Positions 1-11,971 of a DNA stretch of 64,000 bases are shown here, in pieces; the first letter of the stretch is position 1; each line of letters starts with the position of its first letter. The notes below the pieces were generated by a model. The model was not told the DNA's origin and searched no databases. It saw nothing but the letters and a program-made list of their open reading frames with translations. The position numbers and the translations under genes were made by a program. This stretch comes from Diabrotica undecimpunctata (taxonomy: Eukaryota > Arthropoda > Insecta > Coleoptera > Chrysomelidae). The stretch spans positions 16,656,136-16,720,135 of the forward strand of contig NC_092813.1 of assembly GCF_040954645.1 (NCBI RefSeq), read 5' to 3'.

Positions 1-75
1 TGAGGTTTTCTTAAACCATGTTCTTAAATTCCGCAGCCATGATATTCTCCTTCTACCGGGTCCACGCTTACCTTT

Positions 76-505
<430 letters not shown>

Positions 506-1238
506 AAGCCGTTTAACGTAATACTGATATGAAAGGTTTACATTGTATAAATCAAGAGTTTAATACTAAAAGCTTTCATAAGAGGATGATGAACATTTCC
601 ACATATGTCATCAGAAGAGGAGAGAGATGCAGAAACAAATTGATAAAAATGTAAAAAAATGTTGATTATTAATTCAATATTACTTGTTAAAGTTGGCCGT
701 GATACGTCTCCATACCCCGCACCAAAGCACACCTCTAAGCTACATAACCGTTTAACATAACCTGACAATAATATGTGTATATAAAAAACACCACAAGGGA
801 TTGCGCATATTGAATATTCGAAAAAAATTGTAAAAAAAATCAAGTATATCACTAAAGGTAAATACTATATAAGAACATCGATATACAACAATATTGAAGT
901 TGAGACGATAAATGGTACCTATTAAATTACCAATGTTAGTTTTCTAAATACATACAGCATTCTTCACCCATAGTCACGTCTTACTCAACCGGCTGCCAAA
1001 CACTTAATCATTTGAAAAATTGATGCGGATCTATATAAAGTGTTGAATAAATACATCGATAAACTGATCTAAAGATTTTTACCAAAAGGTAAACATCTCT
1101 AACGCGCTCCAACGCATGTCTAAAATATACTGCCAACCACACTATATTAATATACTTAAAACGTTGTTTCAACGCTTAAACATCAAACGTATAGCAGAAG
1201 CAATTTAACTCATATCAGACGTATACCAGACGCAGATT
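506..1238 (+). repeat. Left arm of long inverted repeat
   Basis: Reverse complement of 8375-9107. The inner end is at the motif CAGACGCAGATT and the outer end at AAGCCGTTTAACG. An AT-rich 104-codon frame (538-852, minus) lies in it and in the other arm. It resembles no family I know, and its conservation follows from arm identity alone. Confidence 0.85.
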
Positions 1239-1319
1239 ATAGAACCAGACGAATAAATTAACCATCGCTAACTTTACTCAAGAGACGAAAAGACGCTTTA
1301 CTCCCATGTTATCCATATG

Positions 1320-1580
1320 TAAGGTGTGAAGTGTTGACTTTAAAACGTGACGTTTTTGACGTGATTCGTGACGTTTTGACGTGACGCGTGATGTCTTTAC
1401 TTAAAAATGTGCCGTTTATACCTGATATGTGACGGGTGACATTTTGATGTTAAAACGTGACGTTTGGACGCAAAAGTGACGTTTTGACGTGACGATTGAC
1501 ACGAGTTAACCTAATAAATTACCTATCGAAACCCTGTCTAAACTTAATTACGTTGACATTTGACGGGGGCGTGACGTGGT
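1320..1580. repeat. TGACGT-rich degenerate short tandem repeat
   Basis: The words GTGACG, TTTGACGTGAC and ACGTGACGTTT recur about a dozen times in roughly 250 bp. This is a dense cluster of TGACGT (CRE half-site) words in otherwise AT-rich DNA. A decayed short satellite is the simplest reading. Confidence 0.6.
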
Positions 1581-1754
1581 AGAAGCGATGAAAAAACTGT
1601 CGCTTTTCATCGTTTTACGCACCTGTTGAACCCATATAAAGACATGTAAAATCATTGATAAATAGAAATTTTTTAAAAATGTTAAATAAACGATGTAAAA
1701 CGATGAAAAGTGATCGCTTTTCATCGCTTTTTCAACGCTTAATTATTACTTTAT

Positions 1755-2720
1755 TTTATACTCAGTCATAGGTCTTCTTCGAATCAATAAATTAAAATTT
1801 GTCTTATAGGATAAATCTATTACCATCAGTAGTACCCTATTTTATAACGTATTTCACTATAATTTTATTATTATTAAAAATGGTATATCGTGTACTTTCA
1901 TTAGTGGTCATGTTTTGTTTTTCTATCATAATATATTTGTTAGCTGTTTCCCTTTCATTTGATGTGTCACATGTTAGGTTTCGACTAGTTGTTTGTTTTA
2001 GTGTCAGGCGCCTTCTTTAGGTCAATAAATGTAAATTGATATTATAGTGTCTCTATTATCATCCATAGCATCATATTGTATGACGTATGTCGATATAAGT
2101 TCATTAATAGCAAATATAGTGTATAATGCCTTTTTAGTATTCAATATGTTTTGTTTTTCTATCTTGGTATATTCGTTAAATCTTCCCCTTTCATTTGATG
2201 TGTCACATATTAGAATTCGGCTGGCTGTTTGTTTTTTACTTCGTCAGACGCCTTCTTTAGGTCGATAAATGCAAATTTACCTTATAGTGTTTCTATTATC
2301 GTACATAGTATCATGTGATGTCACGTATGTCACTATATTTTCATTAATATCAAAGATAGTGTATAGTGCCTTTTTAGTATTCAATATGTTTTGTTTTTGT
2401 TAAATTTTCCTCTTTCATTTGATGTGTCATATGTTAGGATTCGACTGGTTGTTTGTTGTGTACTGCATCAGACGCCTTCTTTAGGTCAATAAATACAAAT
2501 TTACCTTATAGTGTGTCTATTGCCGTCCATTGTATTATATGATGTCACATATGTCGCTATACTTTCATGAATAACCAATATAGTATGTTAGCAGTCTCCA
2601 ATTTTTATATCTCAACATATTCATAATATCATCCTACTGTCCTTGGATGTGTCGTATGTATGGATTTGGCGGTTTGTTTATTTAATGCTTAGTCAGAGGC
2701 CTTCTTCATTTCAATAAATT
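1755..2720 (+). repeat. ~225-245-bp tandem repeat, about four copies
   Basis: The landmark CGCCTTCTTTAGGTCAATAA or a close variant occurs near 1770, 2007, 2247, 2469 and 2696. Each is preceded by a TTTCATTTGATGTGTCACAT-like segment. Copies diverge progressively, so this is an old tandem array. Short frames in it do not stay in phase between copies. Confidence 0.75.
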
Positions 2721-2920
2721 AACATGTATATTACAGCACATATAATAATATTCGTAGTGTTATATATCTCGTATGTTACTATATATTCATTAATAACGCT
2801 AAAATTAGTTTTACTTTATAATTTTTAATTACCCCCGGTATAATTACTAATAAAAGTTTTCATACATTATAATAATTCTTCGAAATATTATATTATAAAG
2901 AAAATGTGTAGTTTGCTATC

Positions 2921-3169
2921 TGACGTCACCGGATGTAATTGAATTCCAATCGCTATTTTCGTTCCCACATCGAGAAGTTCGCAATATAATACCCGATGCA
3001 CGTGTGTACAAACAGGCTTCAGCTTGCAATTCTCGATAATTTCCAGTCGAGTTACGTTATACCAGCCTGCCTATTTAATGAACGAATACATTTTTATACT
3101 CGCAGTGTGCAGTTAACCTTTGTGATAGCGTGTTCGTTTGTTGTTTGTGCTACAAATAAAAATTAAAAA
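2921..3169 (+). promoter_or_regulatory. Candidate promoter and non-coding first exon
   Basis: A palindromic CRE (TGACGTCA, 2921-2928) lies upstream of TATTTAA at 3072-3078. About 31 bp further on is an initiator-like GCAGTGT (A near 3103), the spacing of an arthropod core promoter. Sequence then runs to a consensus splice donor, GTGAGT, at 3170. This is inference from motif spacing only. No downstream exon was found before the satellite. Confidence 0.3.
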
Positions 3170-3785
3170 GTGAGTACTATTTTATATATTTTAGAGGGTC
3201 GTATTTGATTTTATACACCATCATTCTAAGTTTGTCATATTGTTAATTTATTTCTGCATTATTTAAAACATGCAATATTATTTGTAAATAAAGTTTAATT
3301 TTCTTGTATTGCGTTTAAAATTCGCACTCTTTTGCTGAATAATATTTTTGTACACACCATAATTTGTTAAAAGTATTGTTGTAAAGTGTTTCCGCAGGTA
3401 TTTCATTAGAACATTTTCTTCGTATTTACAATAGGTCATTTCAACAACTGAGTTCTAAACAAAGAAAAACAAATACTTTACATATTACTTTTATTTATTT
3501 CCTAGCATCTGTATTACAGCAATAATCATTTTTTTTTGTCGTATTTGAACTCTAGAGTAACCTTACAATATGCCGACGTCGATTTGCTTTTACACACAAA
3601 CATTCCTTTTTTCATTGTAACACCCTTCGAGTAGACCTTTGCCTGTTGGTAATATTCATTGTTAGCGATGTTTGTGATGGGGATAATAAAGATTGTTTTT
3701 GTTGTTACATCTATGCTCATTGCTGTCAATTGAATAATATGTTAGACTCTGCATATTTTGATATATAATTATTCTCTATTCAGCA
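3170..3785. other. AT-rich spacer, no gene identified
   Basis: The only frame is a 67-codon one on the minus strand (3526-3729), with no recognisable domain. It lies between the candidate promoter and the satellite. I would not call it a gene without expression evidence. Confidence 0.4.
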
Positions 3786-6700
3786 AATTTTACATGTAAA
3801 TCGTTCATTATTATCCATGCTTTCTGCCTTACGTGTTTGTATGACAGATATTTTATACATTTTAAATCAATATTGTTCATGCTTTCTGCCTTACGTGTTT
3901 CTATGTTAGATATTTTACACATTTTCCATCATTTTATGTACAGCTTTTCTGTCTTACGTGTTTCTATGTCAGATATTTAATACATTTTCCATCATTATTA
4001 TCCATGCTTTCTGCCATACGTATTTCTATGTCAGATATTTTTTATCATTTTATATACACTAGAGTTTCTATGTTTGATATTTTATACACTTTTAATCATT
4101 ATTGTCCATGCCTTCTGCCTTACGTGCTACTATGTCAGATATTTTACACATTTTCTATCATTTTATGTACATCATTTCTGTCTTACGTTTTATTATGTTA
4201 AACATTTTATACATTTTTTTATTATTATCTATGCTTTCTGCCTTACGTGATTCTATGGCAGATATTTTACACACTTTCTATCATCCTTGCGAGTATTTCT
4301 CACTTTTTATTCGATATTTTATACTTTTTCCATCATTATTGTCCATGCTTTCTGCCTTACGTATTTTTATGTCAGATATTTTTTATCATTTTATGTACAC
4401 TAGGTAGTGTTTCTATGTTTAATATTTTATACACTTTCTATCATTATTGTCCATGCCTTCTGCCTTACGTGCAACTATGTCAGATATTTTACACATTTTC
4501 TATCATTTTATGTCCAGCATTTCTGTCTTACGTTTTTTTATTTAAAACATTTTATACATTTTTTTAATATTATCTATGCTTTATGCCTTACGTGATTCTA
4601 TGGCAGATATTTTACACACTTTCTATCATCCTTGCGAGTATTTCTCAATTTTTATTCGATATTTTATACATTTTCTATCATTATTGCCCATGCTTTCTCT
4701 CTTACGTGTTTCTATGTCAGATACTTCATACATTTTTATGTACAGTATTTCTCTCTTACGTGTTTCTATGTTAGATATTTTACACATTTTCTATCATTTT
4801 ATGTATAGCATTTCTGTCTTACGTGTTTCTATGTCAGATATTTTTTACATTTTCTATCATTATTTTCCTTGCTTTCTGCCTTACGTGTTTCTATGTCAGA
4901 TATTTTATAGATTTTCTATCATTATTATCCATACTTTCTGCCTTACGTGTTTCTATGTCAGATATTTTCTATCATTTTATGTACAGCAGTTATATTTTAT
5001 ACATTTTCTATCATTATTGTCCATGCTTTCTGCCTTACGCGTTTGTATTTCGGATATTTTACACATTTTCTATCATTTTATGTGCAGCATTTCTGTCTTA
5101 CGTGTTTCTATGTTAGATATTTTATACATTTTCTGTCATTATTATCCATGCTTTTTGCCTTACGTGTTTCTATGTCAGATATTTTACACATTTTATGTAC
5201 AGCGCTTCTGTCTTACGTGTTTCTATGTTAGATATTTTATACATTTTCTATCGATATTATCCATGTTTTCTGCCTTACGTGTTTCTATGTCATATTTTAC
5301 ACATTTTCTGTCATTTTATGTACAGCAGTGTTCCTATGTCAGATATTTTATACATTTTACACCATTATTGTCCATTCTTTCATTCTTACGTATTTCTATG
5401 TCAGATATTTTATACATTTTCATTCATTATTGTCTATGCTTTCTGCCTTATGTGTTTCTATGATAGATATTTTACACATTTTCTGTCATTTTATGTAAAG
5501 CATTTCTGTCTTACGTGTTTCTATGTTAAATATATTATACATGTTCTATCATTTTTATCCATGCTTTCTGTCTTACATGTTTCTAAGTCAGATATTTTAT
5601 ACATTTTTTATCATTTTATGTACAGCGTTGTTTCTATGTTAGATATTTTATAGATTTTCTATCATTATTATTCATTCTTTCTGCTTCTATGTCAGATATT
5701 TTACACATTTTCTATCATTTTATGTACAGCATTTCTGTCTTACGTGTTTCTATGTTAGATATTTTATACATTTTCAATCATTATTATCCATGTTTTCTGC
5801 CTTACGTGTTTCTATGTCAGATATATTACACATTTTCTATTATTTCATGTACAGTATTTCTTTCTTACTTGTTCCTATATAAGATATTTTATACATTTTT
5901 CATCATTATTATCCATGTTTTCTGCCTTACGTGTTTCTATGTCATATTTTCACATTTTCTGTTATTTTATGTACAGCAGTGTTCCTATGTCAGATATTTT
6001 ATACATTTTACACCATTGTTGTCCATGCTTTCATTCTTACGTGTTTCTATGTCAGATACTTTATACATTTTTCTATCATTTTATGTACAGCTTTTCTGTC
6101 TTACGCGTTTCTATGTCAGATATTTTATACATTTTCCATCAATATTGTTCCTGTCTTCTGCCTTATGTGTTGCTATATCAGATATTTTATACATTTTTAT
6201 TCATTATTGTCTATGCTTTCTGCGTTATGTGTTCCTATGATAGATATTTCACACATTTTCTGTCATTTTATGTAAAGCATTTCTGTCTTACGTGTTTCTA
6301 TGTTAGATATTTTATACATTTTCTATCATTATTATCCATACTTTCTGCCTTGCGTGTTTCTATGTCAGATATTTTATACATTTTCTATCATTTTATGTAC
6401 AGCAGTGTTTCTATGTTAGATATTTTATACATTTTCTATAATTATTATCCATGCTTTCTGCCTTACGTGTTTTGATGTAAGATATTTTACACATTTTCTA
6501 TCATTTTATGTACAGCATTTCTGTCTTACGTGTTTCTATGTTAGATATTTTATACATTTTCTATCAATATTATCCATGTTTTCTGCCTTACGTGTTTCTA
6601 TGTCATATTTTACACATTTGCTGTCATTTTATGTACAGCAGTGTTCCTATATCAGATATTTTATACATTTTACACCATTATTGTCCATGCTTTCATTCTT

Positions 6701-7052
6701 ACGTGTTTCTATGTCAGATATATTAAACATTTTCTATCATTTTATGTACAGCATTTATTTCTTACGTGTTCCTATATAAGATATTTTATACATTTTCCAT
6801 CATTATTGTCGATGCTTTCTCTCTTACGTGTTTCTATGCCAGATATTTTATACATTTTCTCTCATTATTATCCATGTTTTCTGCCTTACGTGTTTCTATG
6901 TCAGATATTTTATACATTTTCTGTCATTTCATGTAGAGCAGTGTTTCTATGTTAGATATTTTATACATTTTCTATCATTAATGTCCATGCTCTCTGTGTT
7001 ACATGTTTCTATATCAGATATTTTATACATTTTATATGCAGCATTTCTGTCT
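3786..7052 (+). repeat. Satellite array of ~62-63-bp monomers with higher-order structure
   Basis: Roughly fifty monomers, each carrying CTATGTCAGATATTTTATAC followed by ATTTTCTATCATT. Two monomer types alternate for long stretches: one ends CCATGCTTTCTGCCTTACG (62 bp), the other TGTACAGCATTTCTGTCTTACG-like (63 bp). Larger units also repeat. A block with CATCCTTGCGAGTATTTCTC recurs at about 4285 and 4626. A block with the shortened word TGTCATATTT recurs at about 5289, 5940 and 6601. Long frames here (up to 295 codons) arise because the repeat is poor in stops; one monomer is not a multiple of three, so no frame is conserved. Confidence 0.9.
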
Positions 7053-7689
7053 TAAAATTACCGTAGCGTATTGTGGTAGTCATGTCATTACTCGATGGCT
7101 GAGTTTTTCTTTTATATAACATAATATATTTACTTTCAATTTTCACATCCAAAGTATATACTCTAAAACTATATATACTCTATAACTATATACTCTAAAA
7201 ATGTACTTAATTTAATTTTTCTTTGTTAATACACCTGAAATATTTTAACGTTGGATATTTGCTGGTCCTTTACGCAGTATAAAAAGGATGGTCGACATTT
7301 TCCTGCACGGATTCACGCTTGTGTACCTTCACGAAGGGAGTTGTACTTAAACCTATTAGTTGATCGTGAGACGGGACCTGCAAAGTGCGCTGTCAACTAG
7401 GGTTAGGTATATACAGTGCATTCCGTATGTTTTTTAAACATGATCGGGGAAATTGTTGCCTGATGGCTATCGAAGAATCGTCTATAACCAACATATATTC
7501 TTACAGAGACCAATGTTTATTATCCACTTTAAAACAATAAATTACTTGCTCGTCGTAGATAAACTATAGTATGCAAATATTTACGCTTACCTTTCGCCTT
7601 TCAGTTAACGCCTTGTACGTCAAAATCAGATAAATAACAACGAAGATATAATATAATGGTCTTTTAGCACGTTAGTTTGTTTGAACATA

Positions 7690-8300
7690 ATTTATGGATG
7701 GTAATCGTTCGTTGGTTAGTTTTCGTCATAATTGGATTATATCTGAATATCATTGTAAAATGGTAATTGCAGATAAAATATAATATGCAACAAATCGAAA
7801 AATAGTCATCTTGGAGATTTATGTATAGTAGTGGATATGTAGATAAGACTCTTGACTAATTATACGTTCAGATGAGATCTGTGTGTATTAGTGAGTGTTC
7901 AGCGGAGACTCTTGTCGAATTGTACGTTCAGTGGAGATTTGTGTATAGTAGTGGTCGTTCAGATGTGGCTTGTAGAGAACGTTTAGGTCCTTGTCGGTTT
8001 ATGATCATCCAACTCATATCTACGTCGAGTAATATACGTTAGTTGTTTGAACGTACTGGAAGAATGGTAAACATCCGTTTGTTAGTCCTCGTTATGATTG
8101 GATTATATCTGAATATCGTTGTAAAATAGTAATTGTTGCAGATAAAATCGAGTATGCACTAAAACGTTATCGTATACCAATAGTCATATTTGTGAGTTAC
8201 TGTTCCGAGGATACTTATAATGACTGCTCAGATGAGATTTATATATTTATGTATAGTAGTGGATGACCTACATTTCCGTCTTTCCTGTGGTGTCGAATAT
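7690..8300 (+). repeat. Imperfect ~370-bp tandem duplication
   Basis: The segment around 7693-7810 (with ATTGGATTATATCTGAATAT) is repeated at about 8061-8190. The satellite-like word TATGTATAGTAGTGGAT recurs near 7820, 7940 and 8255. Nothing coding is visible. The stretch 7053-7690 before it shows no feature I recognise. Confidence 0.55.
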
Positions 8301-8374
8301 AATACTTTTTGTTATTCTGTTGTCGCTCATTCTTTAGACGTGTCCATACCACCGTAGTTGTGATGTCCTTCGTT

Positions 8375-9107
8375 AATCTGCGTCTGGTATACGTCTGATA
8401 TGAGTTAAATTGCTTCTGCTATACGTTTGATGTTTAAGCGTTGAAACTACGTTTTAAGTATATTAATATAGCGTGGTTGGCAGTATATTTTAGACATGCG
8501 TTGGAGCGCGTTAGAGATGTTTACCTTTTGGTAAAAATCTTTAGATCAGTTTATCGATGTATTTAATCAACACTTTATATAGATTCGCATCAATTTTTCA
8601 AATGATTAAGTGTTTGGCAGCCGCTTGAGTAAGACGTGACTATGGGTGAAGAATGCCGTATGTATTTAGAAAACTAACATTGGTAATTTAATAGGTACCA
8701 TTTATCGTCTTAACTTCAATATTGTTGTATATCGATGTTCTTATATAGTATTTACCTTTAGTGATATACTTGATTTTTTTTACAATTTTTTTCGAATATT
8801 CAATATGCGCAATCCCTTGTGGTGTTTTTTATATACACATATTATTGTCAGATTATCTTAAACGGTTATGTAGCTTAGAGGTGTGCTTTGGTGCGGGGTA
8901 TGGAGACGTATCACGGCCAACTTTAACAAGTAATATTGAATTAATAATCAACATTTTTTTACATTTTTATCAATTTGTTTCTGCATCTCTCTCCTCTTCT
9001 GATGACATATGTGGAAATGTTCATCATCCTCTTATGAAAGCTTTTAGTATTAAACTCTTGATTTATACAATGTAAACCTTTTATATCAGTATTACGTTAA
9101 ACGGCTT
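8375..9107 (-). repeat. Right arm of long inverted repeat
   Basis: Reverse complement of 506-1238, ending ACGTTAAACGGCTT at 9107. A decayed copy of the tRNA-like motif described at 9091-9165 lies within it (about 8850-8945). Confidence 0.85.
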
Positions 9108-9165
9108 GGTGGCTAGCGTGTGTACCTTTGGTGCTGCTGGTCCCAGGTTCAAGTCCTACACATGT
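9091..9165 (+). repeat. tRNA-like head of a SINE
   Basis: An A-box-like TGGCTAGCGTG at 9110-9120 is followed 36 bp later by a perfect B-box, GGTTCAAGTCC, at 9146-9156. That is the internal RNA polymerase III promoter layout of tRNA-derived SINEs. An AT-rich tail follows. A CCA-type tRNA acceptor fold is not evident, so this is not called a functional tRNA. It starts inside the right inverted-repeat arm and continues into the flank. Confidence 0.45.
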
Positions 9166-9328
9166 TAGAATTTTTTATTTAATAATATTAATTTAATAAT
9201 TTGGATTAAAATTGTCTTATAGATAGTTGAAATACAAAAATAATATGTAAATTAATTCATATTAAAAATAACTAATTACTAAACTTAAAAAAGGTGTCTA
9301 GCGTAAAAAACAAGTTAGGACTTGTCGG

Positions 9329-9450
9329 TGACGTCATCGCGGGATGTGACCAGTGCGCGGACGGTGCTTGTGACGTCACTCCGCCAAGGTCACGTGGGCT
9401 ATCGAGAGGCGCGAGGAACTGCGTCGAGAGTGCGGGGTCAAAGGAGGTCA
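9329..9450. promoter_or_regulatory. GC-rich cluster of CRE, E-box and nuclear-receptor-type motifs
   Basis: Within 122 bp there are two full CRE palindromes TGACGTCA (9329-9336 and 9371-9378), a CACGTG E-box (9391-9396), and GGGTCA-AAGG-AGGTCA, a direct repeat with 4-bp spacing (9435-9450). The patch is CpG-rich in very AT-rich DNA. Binding is inference from motifs only. It may instead be part of an unrecognised repeat. Confidence 0.35.
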
Positions 9451-9479
9451 AAGTGGGGTGAAGCGCATCCCTTTCTACT

Positions 9480-9683
9480 GTGGATGATTTTTATGTCAAA
9501 TCAGCTCTCAAATTTATTCCATGTATTATATATAAACTTTTATCTCAATTGGTATATAACCTTAAGGATCTAGATGGTAAAGACATTGGTAATTTTCATG
9601 TGCAAGATAATTATTTAGATATCACTGATTCTAATGATGATGAGTTTCAAGTCGAAAATGATTATTTACAGAACCCTAAGTAA
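9480..9683 (+). other. Short unassigned open frame, possible 3'-terminal exon
   Basis: Open for about 67 codons without an in-frame ATG, acidic toward its end, and stopping at 9683. A polyadenylation-type AATAAA lies ~140 bp downstream near 9825. I do not recognise the product. It could be the last exon of a gene or a transposon relic, or chance. Confidence 0.2.
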
Positions 9684-10109
9684 ATCTGCATTGACCTGAG
9701 AATTGAATGAATGACATGATTTTGTATGACTTGTAAAAAGACTGAGGTTAGTATGACTGGGAAATGTCAAGATGTTTTATTTATTCTTCATACGGTGTCT
9801 TATACGTTACATATGCTGTTGATTAATAAAACTATGCCAATATTACTGGCAGTTATTCAGAATAGTCCGGTGGTAGACTTGTTGAACCATCTTCTTAGAT
9901 TCTGAAAACAAAAAATTCGCCTTCTTTTAGTTCTCTATTTTTCGATATATTTGGCCCTGAACAGCGAGTTGTAACAAGATATATCTTGCTCTTTTGTCGT
10001 AATTTGGATAAAATATTCTGACTTCCGCTCTTTGATTATACGTTCTATGACACTTCTTTCATATTCTACCTATAAACTTAACATTAGTCACCTGGTCTTC
10101 CTTTATAGT

Positions 10110-10326
10110 TCTTGAGACAAGGTTATAATATCACATTTTGAAAGCTTAGCTTTTTAAAGGCGTCAAAAAGCATCCAAACCTCTAATCCAGTATTTGCTTC
10201 TAAGTGGTAAGTCAAGGCTTCTGAAGATGGATTTGGATTGGTCCCATTAGCTATTTGTGTTGTTACCAAAGTATATGTATTTGTCAACCCTGACAAGGCT
10301 TTAAAGTAAGTCTTGACTTCCTTATC
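10110..10326 (-). pseudogene. Fibronectin type III-like coding fragment
   Basis: The minus strand is open for about 65 codons and reads like the C-terminal half of an FN3 domain: a LSGLTNTYTLVTTQIANG core, then PNPSSEALTYHLE. This fits the tyrosine-corner strand, turn and G strand seen in receptor ectodomains. Related-looking but frame-broken coding pieces lie upstream on the same strand (about 10980-11130, with FTVKRDFKKVTN). A 3' splice-like TTTTGTTTTCAG lies near 9905. It may be a decayed receptor-type gene; no specific family can be assigned. Confidence 0.3.
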
Positions 10327-10329
10327 GGA

Positions 10330-11970
10330 TAAACCCTTTATACTTCAGCTTCAGTTTACCATAGAAAAAAAATGGATAATTTATGTCGTAAAAAATACAA
10401 TATTATTCTTAAGCCGCTCTTTAGCATGTATATAGGCTTAGAGAATGAATCACTGATAAATCTATTTCGATTTGGAATTAAATGAAATCCAATCAATATC
10501 AAAACTTCTTCATTATTTTCAGATATTTTATGGTCTAGTTCAACAAGTTAGTACGAAGTCTCTAGTGAAGATGATAAAGAAATCCGATCCGAAATATGTA
10601 TTTCTATAATTTTTGAAAATTTGGAAGCAAAATGTCCGTTATAGGTTCAAAGACTAGTAAATATATGTGTAGAGCATAAAATAAACTTAAAAATTCTGTA
10701 AAATCTTAACACTCTGTATATTATTTTTCAAACATATTTAAATATTTGTAACAATGTTCCAAATATTTAAATTTCATAGGTTCAAGCGATGTTGTATCAG
10801 GCTCTGTTCTTCTGGTACATTTTATGTTGCCAGTTCAATATTGAAGTTTAAATTATTACCCAGATATATCAAAAACATTCGATATTAAGTTTACTATTGA
10901 AAATTTTTTGCACGAATGCTACCGATATATTTAAGATTACAACGTTCAATAATTGATATTATTTTCTATTTTTTTAGTCAGGTCTTAATTGGACTCTGAG
11001 AATTGATTAGTAACCACATTAAATTCAGGACTTGGTTGGCATCAAAAGGCACTAATGTATTAGTTACCTTCTTGAAATCTCTTTTGACAGTAAAAGTTTG
11101 TGGTTGTCTAGTATAATCTCATTGTAGCAGAGTAAATTTAGATTAATAGTCCGAGGTAGGGGAACTTGACTAATGAACTTGACTCATAAAAACAGAAAGT
11201 GCTGTTTTTTAGAATATCAACAAATTTATGATTTATTCTACAATAAGGAATCTTTATCATTTCCATATTCAGCATTGTTAAACTCACCTACGAATCAAAC
11301 TTCAAAAGCTGAAATATCTTAAAACACAAATTCTAGAGGAGACAGCAACTTTTTTTTGTTAACATTAATAGATCAAACAACCGAGAAGGTTACTTTAAAT
11401 AAAAGGATTCACATTTTTTACACAAGGAACACTTTTACCAGATGTAAGTAAAGATTTTTTTTATCTTGTGATTTTTTTGGTTTTTTTGTATTATGTTTGT
11501 TCAGATTAGAAAGATTGTACTATTTCATGCCAACCTAAAGCACTTCCACAGATTTCTATCAAATGTCGAACATCCTCGTTTTATATATTTAAATAAGTCA
11601 GGTTGTCTTCTGAGGCCAAACATTTCCCAACTTATTGGAATGTATTTTAATAGCATTAGGAATATTAGGCGTCTCATAATAAGAATTAATAAATTAGCGA
11701 TATGATGTAACTACCTTTAGAATTTTAAATATAATAGTTTTACTTTATGAATATAGTATTTATTTTAATAAATAGCAAAATAATTCACTGTTTATTTATT
11801 TTTCCTAACTAAAGGGGTTGACACGACAGCTTGTTCTATTATTTCCGGTCGAAATATTTTTATTTTATTATTTACATAAATAACTAGCAGTATCGGAATT
11901 GCCAACAAATCACCCTTTTTAATGATAATAAAAAATATAAATGTTTAAATAAATATTCCTAGAATACACA
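10330..11970. other. AT-rich stretch without a gene I can support
   Basis: Many short frames on both strands and no domain. The 70-codon plus-strand frame at 11493-11705 resembles nothing known to me. Weak coding-like fragments on the minus strand are described with the FN3-like piece. Confidence 0.4.
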
Positions 11971-11971
11971 A

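Larger units (their letters stand above)
506..9107. mobile_element. 8.6-kb unit with ~733-bp terminal inverted repeats and satellite interior
   Basis: The sequence from 506 (AAGCCGTTTAACGTAATACT) to 1238 recurs as its reverse complement at 8375-9107 with few mismatches. The matching reading frames in the two arms differ at only two of 104 residues. Between the arms are tandem arrays, a TATA/initiator-like patch and AT-rich spacer, but no recognisable transposase, polymerase or integrase. Foldback-type elements and the long inverted repeats of Maverick/Polintons are the known analogues; neither is proven. I could not find a convincing target-site duplication beside 506 and 9107. An ordinary inverted segmental duplication with a satellite loop is the alternative. 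Confidence 0.6.

Noticed and set aside
538..852. 104-codon frame present in both inverted-repeat arms as a conserved gene
   Set aside because: Conservation is explained by near-identity of the arms. Its translation is hydrophobic and AT-driven, with no domain.
4576..5463. A 295-codon and several 100-190-codon frames
   Set aside because: They lie wholly in the satellite. The repeats are poor in stops, monomers of 62 and 63 bp do not keep phase, and the overlapping frames are equally open.
3786..7052. CRISPR-like array
   Set aside because: Monomers are contiguous with no unique spacers, and the DNA is eukaryotic.
506..9107. Maverick/Polinton
   Set aside because: Long terminal inverted repeats fit, but no polymerase B, integrase, ATPase or capsid reading is present and no 6-bp target duplication was found.
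9104..9163. Functional tRNA gene
   Set aside because: A- and B-boxes are present, but I cannot fold a complete cloverleaf with a matching acceptor stem and anticodon arm.
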